Assembly: GCA_013375455.1 (NCBI GenBank)
Contig: JABXJT010000033.1
Span: 1 to 51,052, forward strand
Origin: Candidatus Helarchaeota archaeon
Lineage (GTDB): Archaea; Asgardarchaeota; Lokiarchaeia; Helarchaeales; HEL-GB-A
Length of the DNA stretch: 51,052 bases
Reading direction: 5' to 3'
How positions within the stretch are numbered: position 1 is the stretch's first letter; every line of letters begins with the position of its first letter. Of the stretch, positions 27,442 to 36,200 are shown piece after piece. A model generated the notes under the pieces. It was not told the DNA's origin. It searched no databases and worked only from the letters and a program-made list of their open reading frames with translations. The position numbers were made by a program, and so were the translations under genes.

Positions 27442-27732
27442 TTACTGCATTGCGGCCATCCAATCGGCGGTATCCAATAAGATTCTCGTGTAATATTCAT
27501 AGCCTGGTACTGCTTTTGCAATTTTTTGATATCTATTAGTGATGTATTTGAGTGCATCAACTAATTTTGCATCTTCTATCGCATATAACGTATAATTGAC
27601 AAAATTTTCTCCAAGATCAACCACTTTTTTAATGTATCCAGGGTATTCAGCTCTTGTTTCTATAGCGACCTTTGCGCTTTCCTCAAATTTATCTGCTGGA
27701 GCCGTGGCCTCTACCATGATATAACAAGTCAC
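27442..27732 (-). CDS. Small alpha/beta protein, unknown
   Basis: About 96 residues from a GTG at 27732 (MTCYIMVEATAPADKFEESA). The frame is open to a GTG five codons earlier, but GGAGGTG six bases upstream points to the inner GTG. The pattern of alternating strands and helices is compatible with a dimeric ferredoxin-like fold; no catalytic motif is seen. Convergent with the ICMT-like gene across a T-rich gap. Function unknown. Confidence 0.72.
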   Translation of the reverse strand: MTCYIMVEATAPADKFEESAKVAIETRAEYPGYIKKVVDLGENFVNYTLYAIEDAKLVDALKYITNRYQKIAKAVPGYEYYTRILLDTADWMAAMQ

Positions 27733-27839
27733 GCATTTCACCTCCACTCTAATAATTTCAAATCTATTTTATATGTATTGTCATTTTACTCAGAAACAAA
27801 ATAACGTATCAAAAAAAGTTGGAGCGTTTAATGAAACCA

Positions 27840-28337
27840 TTACATCTCATTGATAATTTTCTGTAATAACTTCTCGCCTGGAAAGCCGACCATCACGCCG
27901 TCTTTCACAAGGAACCGCTTGATGCGAACTTGATAATTTGGTAAATCTTCTACTGGATTTCCATCCTTGAGGAGTTCAAAGTCAATGTCATCCGCGACTT
28001 TAGAAAAAAATTCATCCAACGGCATGTCGCTGGAATCGCCCTCAACATCTCCGATTCGCTGTCCATCCTTGAAAAAGACCAGGGTCGGGATGGCGTGAAT
28101 GTTATGCTCCTCTGCTAGAGCCCGATTCTTATCGAGATCCTCTTGTACGAGGGAAATAACCCCATCATCTCTGAGCTTATGCAAGATTGGGGCGATTTGC
28201 TTGCAAGGACCACACCATTCTGTGAAAATATCTAAAACGGCTTTCCCTTCTAAAAATGTTTCCGGAATTTTAATGCCCATTTTCTTTAGGTCCTCTATGT
28301 TAGGAGGAACGACGCTTCTGCTCATTTCATCTTCCAT
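27840..28337 (-). CDS. Thioredoxin-domain protein
   Basis: 165 residues. The redox motif WCGPC is at residues 41-45 (Cys42, Cys45), the cis-proline segment is HAIPTLVFFKDGQRIGD, and the strand-helix order is normal. A 20-residue N-terminal extension (MEDEMSRSVVPPNIEDLKKM) and a C-terminal extension of about 50 residues are unusual against the roughly 105-residue family norm. The C-terminal piece ends VKDGVMVGFPGEKLLQKIIN and may itself be structured. Likely a cytosolic disulfide reductase. No reductase gene is adjacent. Confidence 0.93.
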   Translation of the reverse strand: MEDEMSRSVVPPNIEDLKKMGIKIPETFLEGKAVLDIFTEWCGPCKQIAPILHKLRDDGVISLVQEDLDKNRALAEEHNIHAIPTLVFFKDGQRIGDVEGDSSDMPLDEFFSKVADDIDFELLKDGNPVEDLPNYQVRIKRFLVKDGVMVGFPGEKLLQKIINEM

Positions 28338-28442
28338 CCATTAAAATCTAATATAACAAACCTAGCAGTCTATAAAAGTGTGGTTACGTGTATTTTAAAA
28401 GAGGAATATTTGTCTATTTTAAAACAAATCCCGTTTGTAAGA

Positions 28443-29228
28443 TTATTCCTCACGTTTCTCCGAGTATTTTTCGATGTATTCCCGCGCCTTTTCTAATTGT
28501 TCCTTTCGTTTCATTTGAGGAGGGCGGTCAATAAAAGGTGTTGCCTCCAATTCTATCTCCATGCCAGTTTTCAAATCGGTAAATGTGGTTGATTTTAAAG
28601 CGGCCTTAATCGAACCCATGATTATCGGATTTTTTGAACTAAGTTGCATTGCAAATTCCATTCCTGCATCAAACATCTCTTCCTTCGTTTTAAAAATTGC
28701 ATCAATTAACCCCATCTGAGAGGCTTGGTTTGTCGAAATGCGATCGCCTGTATAGAGAATATATTTCGCATCCGAGGGTTTGCGTACCAATTTGGGGAGA
28801 ATGGTGCATCCTCCATGCGTTGGGAACATCATTTCATAATTAATTTCAGGAAGGCTAAATTGTGCATCTTCGGTGGCGTAACGAAAATCACACGCCAGAA
28901 CTAGAAGAAACGCAACTCCAATGGAATATCCATGAACTAACGCAATAGTCGGTTTCGCGAGATTATAGAGGCGGTAAACCATTTCTTTCCCTTCACTAAA
29001 AATAACCTCTCTATCAATATGTTTGAGATCAAATCCCGAACTAAATGCGCGAGGGCCACTTCCTTGGATGAGAATTACCCGGATTTTCTGATCCCACTCG
29101 AGTTCTTTAAGAAGAGTATTTAGTTGAATTATTTGTACCGCATCAAATACGTTGAAATCCCCATTATTTAACGTAATAATTCCAACACGTTTATTCTTTT
29201 CAAATAGGACTTTATTTTCTTCAGTCAT
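28443..29228 (-). CDS. Enoyl-CoA hydratase/isomerase family protein
   Basis: 261 residues from the ATG at 29228, chosen because GGTGA lies about six bases upstream; the frame is open to 29285. It has the crotonase pattern: VGIITLNNGDFNVFDAVQII near the N-terminus, the oxyanion-hole segment SGFDLKHIDRE, then YSIGVAFLLVLACDFRYATE and FSLPEINYEMMFPTHGG, whose Glu sits at the position of a crotonase catalytic acid. The C-terminal KAREYIEKYSEKREE is a usual dimer-tail type. Substrate unknown (short-chain enoyl-CoA likely). Confidence 0.88.
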   Translation of the reverse strand: MTEENKVLFEKNKRVGIITLNNGDFNVFDAVQIIQLNTLLKELEWDQKIRVILIQGSGPRAFSSGFDLKHIDREVIFSEGKEMVYRLYNLAKPTIALVHGYSIGVAFLLVLACDFRYATEDAQFSLPEINYEMMFPTHGGCTILPKLVRKPSDAKYILYTGDRISTNQASQMGLIDAIFKTKEEMFDAGMEFAMQLSSKNPIIMGSIKAALKSTTFTDLKTGMEIELEATPFIDRPPQMKRKEQLEKAREYIEKYSEKREE

Positions 29229-29297
29229 GATCTTCACCGATCTGTCAAGTAGATAAAAATGGATAAATTCCAATAATTTCATCACATTGACTTGCCT

Positions 29298-29354
29298 CTC
29301 GGATGATGGTATCCTTGCAGTTACGAACTGCTCGCTCCATCATCGTCATCCGAG
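29298..29354. other. Long imperfect hairpin in the spacer
   Basis: CTCGGATGATGG (29298-29309) pairs with CCATCATCGTCATCCGAG (29337-29354) with a three-base bulge. Between them CAGTT-ACG-AACTG (29318-29330) forms an inner stem. Upstream of the enoyl-CoA hydratase gene. May be a structured RNA or 5-prime UTR element. Confidence 0.5.
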
Positions 29355-29391
29355 ACCTTTCAGCGGGATCGGATCTCGCTACATTCTGAGC

Positions 29392-29503
29392 ATAAATCAC
29401 GATACTTTACGCGACCATCCAATATAAATCTGCCCAACCAAAATGCGCAAATCGCTGTTTTGCGCAAAATGCTTTTACACGAAAACTAATTTCCGTGATT
29501 TAT
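29392..29503. repeat. 112-base element bounded by a 10-bp inverted repeat
   Basis: ATAAATCACG (29392-29401) and its exact complement CGTGATTTAT (29494-29503). Inside, TGCGCAAA (29444-29451) pairs with TTTGCGCA (29459-29466). No transposase or coding frame. Could be a structured RNA, a regulatory hairpin or a small mobile-element relic (MITE-like). Confidence 0.45.
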
Positions 29504-29529
29504 TTTTATTGGAATTTATCTATTCTTAT

Positions 29530-30336
29530 TCACTTTTCGTAGCTGTTTCGAAACCCATATTTTTTCAAAAACTCAACTACATGTGAGAACATATCTATTT
29601 TTATTTTGCTGAATAAAATAGCATGGTCACTGTCGAACCATTTGATAGTTTTATCGGTGGAACTGACATTTTCAAATATATGAGTTGGACTGCCTTTCGT
29701 TACAAATTCATCACGGTGCCCTTGGATTATTAAAACGGGAGCAGTAATCCGATGTAACTGTTTTTTGTTTTGTTTTATTAATTTCTGAAATTTCCCGATG
29801 ACTGATAGAGGTATGGATTCATAACCGGCCCAAATTCCATTTGTCACCCTAGCAAATTCTTCCAAGTCATTTAGTTTCCAATACTTAATGATATGCTTGA
29901 AAATAGGGACAAATTTAATTAAAAATCCCTTTATCTTAATTGGGGTGCTAATTGCAATGACGCCTGCTACTCTCTTTGAGTATTCTCCTGCAAGATAGAG
30001 TGCAAGAACCCCACCCATTGAATGCCCCAAAAGAAATACTTTTTGCACTTCATTTTTTAGTTCAATAAAATATTGCCTGAGGGCGTTTAGCCAATCCTCA
30101 ACCTGGATTGGAAGTAAGTCCTCTTTTCTCGTCCCATAACCAGGGAGGAGGGGGGCTAGTACCGAATACCCCGTCTCTTCGTGAATAAATTGGCCTATCT
30201 CTCGCATATCAGCAGCAGTCCCACCACCCCCACCATGAATGAGCATTACTCCAGCAGATTTTGTGCCCTCCAGGTAAAATCCTTCTGCACCCGGCAGAAC
30301 ATTTTCAGGCATTTTTAGTTTCATAATTTGATGCAT
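29530..30336 (-). CDS. Alpha/beta hydrolase (esterase/lipase-like)
   Basis: About 268 residues from the ATG at 30336; the frame is open to a TTG at 30384 and the exact start is uncertain. Counting from that outer start, the nucleophile elbow is GHSMGG (Ser122), the acid lies in QGHRDEF (Asp225) and the His in DSDHAIL (His254), so the triad is complete. HGGGGG near residue 50 forms the oxyanion region. The pattern fits serine aminopeptidase / monoacylglycerol-lipase-type hydrolases. No signal peptide; likely cytosolic, on esters or lipids. Confidence 0.88.
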   Translation of the reverse strand: MHQIMKLKMPENVLPGAEGFYLEGTKSAGVMLIHGGGGGTAADMREIGQFIHEETGYSVLAPLLPGYGTRKEDLLPIQVEDWLNALRQYFIELKNEVQKVFLLGHSMGGVLALYLAGEYSKRVAGVIAISTPIKIKGFLIKFVPIFKHIIKYWKLNDLEEFARVTNGIWAGYESIPLSVIGKFQKLIKQNKKQLHRITAPVLIIQGHRDEFVTKGSPTHIFENVSSTDKTIKWFDSDHAILFSKIKIDMFSHVVEFLKKYGFRNSYEK

Positions 30337-30437
30337 CTCACGTATAGTAAATATCTTTTCTAAAGAATGTAGAAAAATCAACAACTATTAAAAAAATACT
30401 AAATTCTAGATGGTAGACCTCGGTTTGGATCCTAAAA

Positions 30438-31103
30438 ATGCCAGACAAGAATGACTTCGATGCGCAATTGGTGGAAGATTTAACGGTAAGGGCTACTTAT
30501 CATAATAAATTAGGGTTATTTTATCATGAAAAGGGGAATTATAATAAGGCTTTAAAGAATTTTGAAGCTGCACTTTGGATTGCGGACCGACTTGGGGATT
30601 TAAATGGAAAAGTAGCCTATCTTAATAATATAGGAGGAATACATAAGCTTTTAGGGAAAAATATAGATGCATTAAACCAGTTTCAAGAGATTATCAAAAT
30701 TGCCAAGAAGCTCGGGGACCTAACAATGGAAGCTACCTATCTTAATAGAGTGGGATTGATACTTCACGAAGAAGGAACTCGTTTAAAAGAATCAGAACAA
30801 TTCAAGGAATCTTTAAAGCAATTTAAAGAGGCAATGAACTGTTATAAAACATCACTCCAAATCGCGGAGCAACTGGGCGATCAAAATAAAAAAATCATTT
30901 CGATCAACAATATTGCAGGCATTTACAATGAACAAGGAAATTATCCTAAGGCCATGAAAAATTATGAAGATGCACTTGAACTATTAGCTGAATTGGGCTT
31001 ATTAAATACTCCAGAAGCAAAAAAAATTAGGAAAAATATAGAAACCTTAAAAAAAATATTGTTTTCTAAGGGAAAGGTTGATGAAAAATACCTGGCTTTT
31101 TAA
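30438..31103 (+). CDS. TPR protein
   Basis: 221 residues with about four tetratricopeptide units: YHNKLGLFYHEKGNYNKALK, YLNNIGGIHKLLGKNIDALN, YLNRVGLILHEEGTRLKESE and SINNIAGIYNEQGNYPKAMK, each with the Gly/Ala and aromatic pattern of TPRs. The units are 40-residue (TPR_12-like, as in kinesin light chain or GPSM) rather than strict 34-residue. Likely a soluble protein-interaction scaffold. Single gene, divergent from the hydrolase. Confidence 0.88.
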   Translation: MPDKNDFDAQLVEDLTVRATYHNKLGLFYHEKGNYNKALKNFEAALWIADRLGDLNGKVAYLNNIGGIHKLLGKNIDALNQFQEIIKIAKKLGDLTMEATYLNRVGLILHEEGTRLKESEQFKESLKQFKEAMNCYKTSLQIAEQLGDQNKKIISINNIAGIYNEQGNYPKAMKNYEDALELLAELGLLNTPEAKKIRKNIETLKKILFSKGKVDEKYLAF

Positions 31104-31278
31104 CTATACTATGCAATGTCCTCCAAAACCTTACCAAGATCGATTTCTCCTCATATGTATTTTCTAAATGAATCAATTTATTTCCCTTCTTCTTCCTTAT
31201 GGATCTTCTTAGTCATTTCGCTTTTTTTAAACATTTAATTCTATCTCTGGTATTGCAGTTTTCCAACTTTTAGCCTAG
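31104..31278. other. Intergenic spacer, nothing recognised
   Basis: Between convergent genes. It contains T-rich runs but no clear hairpin or frame. Confidence 0.5.
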
Positions 31279-31656
31279 TTAACTCAGCATCCAAATCGCT
31301 AGAGCTAAGGCTCCACTTAATCCCACTAATGAAACCACAAGACCCACAGTTCCCACCTTAGATCTTGCTTTATTAACGGCAAGCCGTGAACAAATAATCC
31401 CTGCCACCGCAAAAATTATCGCAATAACCATAACAATCCCACCAAACATTGATTCCCATCCATAAGGTGTAGAAATGATGCCCAGATGAATTAAAAAGGC
31501 AATTGATAAACTGACTATGGAGATACAACTTAAAATTAATCCAATAACTGAGAGTCCATTAGAAATATTGCCAAGATAAAGATAAAAGGCAATTAATAAA
31601 ATCGCTCCGGAGATGCAACTTAAAATCAATCCAATGACTGGGAATGCCATTAACAT
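31279..31656 (-). CDS. Small four-TM membrane protein with internal repeat
   Basis: 125 residues, about four TM helices. The segment VIGLILSCIS occurs twice (residues 5-14 and 37-46), each before a hydrophobic run, so the first half is a tandem duplication. The later part, AGIICSRLAVNKARSK, resembles the DUF4190-type motif of small membrane proteins. Function unknown. Confidence 0.65.
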   Translation of the reverse strand: MLMAFPVIGLILSCISGAILLIAFYLYLGNISNGLSVIGLILSCISIVSLSIAFLIHLGIISTPYGWESMFGGIVMVIAIIFAVAGIICSRLAVNKARSKVGTVGLVVSLVGLSGALALAIWMLS

Positions 31657-31689
31657 CGCCTCAATCTTTTCTAATTCAGAAGTGAGTAA

Positions 31690-31809
31690 TTATCTCCTAG
31701 TTTTATAGCATTTGGATTTAAATTCTATTCCTTGAAAAGTTATTCCCAATATTCCTTGACACAGAAGTAATACTACCACGCCAAACATGAATTTTTCCTT
31801 AAAGTGCAT
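31690..31809 (-). CDS. Possible 39-residue single-TM peptide or gene remnant
   Basis: ATG at 31809: MHFKEKFMFGVVVLLLCQGI followed by LGITFQGIEFKSKCYKTRR. One hydrophobic helix and a basic end. The frame extends upstream without an ATG (WSQERTGEHG) to a TGA, so this may be the tail of a broken gene. It lies between two same-strand membrane-protein genes. Confidence 0.35.
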   Translation of the reverse strand: MHFKEKFMFGVVVLLLCQGILGITFQGIEFKSKCYKTRR

Positions 31810-31878
31810 CCCATGCTCACCTGTTCGCTCTTGGCTCCAAGATCTCTTTTTAATTCATAATGAAAATTCTCCTCAACG

Positions 31879-32343
31879 TCAAAGTTTAATCTGTAGTATT
31901 TTAATGCTACCGAAGGTCAGAATCGCATAACTTATGGCAAGCGATAGAAAAAAATACGAAAGTGTTTGAACCGAGCCAGCAAGAGAGAGGATTATTACCG
32001 GTGTTAAAAAAATACTAAAGAGCATGATATATCCGTAGTTTCCCATTGAAAATTGTTTTCTGGAATCTAGACGCTCTCCTATTAGGTAATATCCTATCGA
32101 AAAGAAGACTAGGACGGGAACAAGAAGTATTAGAAAAATTATGTAAAAAATCCAGGGAGGAATTAACAAAATGGAATTAAAAATTGTGAAATGAAAAATT
32201 ACATTCAAGACAAGAAGCAGTGTAATCATGCTTGTTTTATATATTCTGAATCTCATCCTCATTTCCAACATGACAACCCCCATTTTTTCTTTAAGGTTTG
32301 CGATAAATAGTATCCTATTCCGAGCCACTGAATAAAATCCCAT
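31879..32343 (-). CDS. Membrane protein, unknown
   Basis: 154 residues. The N-terminus is basic (RMRFRIYKTSM at about 28-38), with four TM helices at about 39-55, 60-82, 103-120 and 125-145. No recognised motif. ATG at 32343; an internal start near MRMRFRIYK would also preserve all helices. Confidence 0.65.
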   Translation of the reverse strand: MGFYSVARNRILFIANLKEKMGVVMLEMRMRFRIYKTSMITLLLVLNVIFHFTIFNSILLIPPWIFYIIFLILLVPVLVFFSIGYYLIGERLDSRKQFSMGNYGYIMLFSIFLTPVIILSLAGSVQTLSYFFLSLAISYAILTFGSIKILQIKL

Positions 32344-32474
32344 TCATGCCCTCACGATTGGATTAATACTTTCTCCTTTTTTTTCTTTTCTTCCTAATTG
32401 TTAATAAATGAATACAGTATCATCTTGATATAATTATACCATACACGATTTGCATTTCAATTTCTTTTTTTTAA

Positions 32475-33230
32475 TTAGCATTTTTCTCGAAATACAGTAT
32501 CTTGATATTGGAAGAAATTGAGAAGTTCTTCCTGATTTATGTTTAAGAATTGCTGAAGCGGGAATAAGACGTCTCGATTTAGAAGGTAATAAGATTGGTT
32601 ATTTTTAACTTGTATCTGAACGACTTTTGAATCGATCAATTTATTCAAATGATATTTAAGCGTGGGTAATTCCATGGGAAGTAAGATTTTTAGGTCTACC
32701 AGCGTTAAAACGGGGTTTTCCCATAAAGTTGAAAAAATTTGGTATGAATTTTCATTTTTTAACGATAAGTAGGGAACTACATAATTTTCATCAAATTCAT
32801 TAGGAAAGTAGGTCAAGTATTTTAGGTATCGCAAGCTGAAGACGTAATCAAATTTCTCTAACACGGCCAGATGCCACTTAGCGAGTTGCCCCTTCATACC
32901 CATGAATTGTTTGATTTCACTCAGGTGGCACCCCGGAATTTTCAAAACATGTTGATATATTCGATTTCTATTTTCATTTAGCAACACTTGCCTTCTGGTA
33001 ATCTTTGAACCGACGACGATGTACTTTTTTAAGATTAGGTGATAAATGGCTTGACTGATTTCCTCCTCAGGTCCGATTGGATTTTGGCTAATTTCCTTAT
33101 AGAGGGTTTCAATGGTAATGATTTTATTGGCTGCCGCCAATCTTTCGGCAAATTTGAGCAATTGCGCTTCTAATATAGATAAATCGCCTTTGTTTCCGGT
33201 TTCCAGAGATTCATTCTCAAATAAAGCCAT
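32475..33230 (-). CDS. Winged-helix transcriptional regulator
   Basis: 251 residues. After an N-terminal helical part, residues about 85-135 form one winged helix (RNRIYQHVLKIPGCHLSEIK then GQLAKWHLAVLEKFDYVFSL), and about 160-215 a second (YQIFSTLWENPVLTLVDLKI then LPTLKYHLNKLIDSKVVQIQ). This tandem ArsR/MarR-like arrangement is common in archaeal regulators. It starts 23 bases after the TAA of the giant NosD surface-protein gene on the same strand, so the two are probably co-transcribed. No ligand domain is obvious. Confidence 0.85.
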   Translation of the reverse strand: MALFENESLETGNKGDLSILEAQLLKFAERLAAANKIITIETLYKEISQNPIGPEEEISQAIYHLILKKYIVVGSKITRRQVLLNENRNRIYQHVLKIPGCHLSEIKQFMGMKGQLAKWHLAVLEKFDYVFSLRYLKYLTYFPNEFDENYVVPYLSLKNENSYQIFSTLWENPVLTLVDLKILLPMELPTLKYHLNKLIDSKVVQIQVKNNQSYYLLNRDVLFPLQQFLNINQEELLNFFQYQDTVFREKC

Positions 33231-33253
33231 AGTACTCTCAAAACCTGTTCAAA

Positions 33254-36200
33254 TTAGACCTTATTATTCTCAGGTTCCACTGTGGGCTCTTTAAATTTCG
33301 TGATGATCTCGTCCTTGTCTCTTTTGGAGAAGAGAGCCATGTCTCGTAGAATTTCCAGTTTCTCTACATCTGAAAGCTCCCTGAACACCGCGCTTTGTAA
33401 GAATTGTATCTCTTTTACTGACAAGATTTGCACGGGTTCTTTCATTAATTGGTTTAGTTCGGCGTCTTGGAATTCGGGAATGGCCTTTACGGAGATGGCA
33501 TTTCTCAGTAAGTAGCCAATTTTTCCTTCCAGATCTGTCATTTTAACATCTTTAGGAAGGAGCAATTTACTTGCCCGTTTTTTTAATCCTTTTAAGGCTG
33601 GCTCTCGTCGGGAACGTCTCTTTCTATACATTATCAAGGTTATTGATGCGGCGGTGACTGCGCCAACGCAAATAATTATCCAAATGATTAAATCACTTAA
33701 ATTATCGGGAGGGCTAGGATAAATTGCTACCGTGACGCTTTCACAATTTGAGAGTGAGCTATTTCCCGAGGTGTTTCCAGCGATGACCACGTAAAAATAG
33801 GTTCCATTGGTAAGTATGGTATCTTGATAATTGCTAATGTTGACCGCGACTATCGGTGTCATTCCGGCCACTGACGTGATGTTTGAAGTATCTCTATAGA
33901 CGTAATAAATCGTCGCCCCAACCACGTCGCTCCAGTTTAATAATATGATTCCATCAGTATCGGGATTTGGCAAGATGGGATTAAGTAGGGGAGGATTCAA
34001 GCTTGGAGGTAGAATTGCCACCGTAACGTTTTCACAATTCGAAATTGAACTGTTGCTTGAAGCATCACCGGCTACTATCACGTAGTAATAGGTTCCATTG
34101 ATGGGTATCGTGTCCGTATAATTACTTGAAGTAACCGTGGCTATTGTTGTTAACCCGATTACAGATGAAATGGTTGATGTATTTCTGTAAACATAATAAC
34201 TTGTCGCGCCAATAATAATACTCCAATTTAGATTAATTATTCCATCAATGTCAGGATTCGGAGATATGGGATATAATGTAGGTGCAATGAGCCCTAAATT
34301 ATTGTTTTCAATTAAGTTTCCGATGCAATCGGTTTCATTGATAGCTATCAGATTTCCGTACAAGGTATTCCAGGTAATCCTACTATAATTTGAACGCTCT
34401 AAATGAATTCCAGTAATGTTATTATCATTTACTGTATTATATGAACTGGTGGTGTAATTGGAAGTCAATAAAAAAATGCCATATGAATTGTTATTTGCAG
34501 TATTATGAAGAAGGGTATTATTGATGCTTTCTCGATATAGATAGATTCCAATGGAGTTGTTGCACGCAATATTATGGCTAAGCGTGTTATTATCGCTATT
34601 TCGATATAGATATATCCCATAAAATTCGGTGTGATTCGCCGTATTGTTCGTCAGCGTGTTATTGCAGGATTGATAAAGATAAATACCACGATAATAGCAA
34701 TTTTCAATCGTGTTGTTAAAGATCGTGTTATTGCATGACGAACTCAGAGTGATGCCACTATAAGCATTTTCAATAGTGTTATTACTAATTGTATTATTGC
34801 TTGATTCTCGTATGTAAATTCCAGCACCTAAAGGAGAATTATTTACTACGTTATCATAGAGGGTATTATTTCTTGAATAGTATAAGTCAATTCCAGCTGC
34901 ATTTTCTATCGTGTTATTAATGATTGTGCTATGATTTGAATAGCAGAGGTAAATAGCAACTGAACCGCTTGTTATATAATAATTTGAGACTTTCATAAAG
35001 GAGGAATTCACGATAATGACCTGCCCAGCACCTAATGGAACGGTCTCGGTTTTTCGATTCAAAAAATAATAAATCGGACGCCCATCAATCAAATTATCTA
35101 TTGTTATCTCATGGACGAAATGACCAATAGCATCGCCCCACAGCCCAATTCCGCTTTCATATAGAGTATTATTAAAAATTCGGTTATTACTTGCAGATAA
35201 AAAGGAAATTCCATAGATATTGTTGTCATTCAGAAAATTGTTGGTGACGTTATTATAGCTCGATGATGCTAAGGTAATTCCCTCATTATTATGGCTTGCG
35301 GTGTTATTGGTGAGTGTGTTATTATTACTTGTCTGAACGCGAATTCCCGCCCATCTACTGTAAAACGCAGTATTATTAATCAGTTTATTATAATTTGAGA
35401 GAGATAAGTAAAATCCATAAGTATTATTATTAGCGGAATTATGGGTAAAATTATTATTGTCAGAATTGATTAAATTGAATCCTGAAAAAGAATTATTATA
35501 GACGGTATTGTAGATAAGCGTGTTATCGTTACTCAAGTCGAGATTGATTCCATAATTGTCATTGTGATTGTTCGTGTTGTTGATAAGCGTATTATTACTT
35601 GAAGATTCCAAAAAGATTCCATGCCTATTGTATTCAGCGGTGTTGTTGATAAGTATATTGTTATTTGATGAAATTAAACGAATGCCATCATACCAGTAAT
35701 TGCTATTGGCGATATTGAAGGCAAGTGTATTATTGTTTGAATCTTCTAACCGAATCTCATCATTGCCATTATCATAAATGGTGTTATAGGAAAGCGTGTT
35801 ATTAACGCTTGCTTGATATAAATAAATTCCCCGAGAATTGCTATACGCGGTGTTATTGGTGAGTTTGTTATTACTTGACCCAGTTAAATAAATCGCATTA
35901 AATGAATTATCGTAAGCAGTGTTATTGGCCACCATATTGTTGTCTGATCTCTCCAAATGAATTCCTTGATAGTTATCAATAATAGTATTGTTAATAATTT
36001 GAGCATTCGTTATGTTTTCAAGTTTAATACCTGTCATAATTGTAGGCCCGCCGTTGGTGACCGTACAATTTCTAAGGATGAAATGAGCAGTAGTATTTCG
36101 GATCCGAATTCCATGCACGAATTGGAAAGATAAATCAATTACATAATTTTCAATAATGTAGGGATCTCCAGCAGACCCATCACCTGTACTTACATAAATT

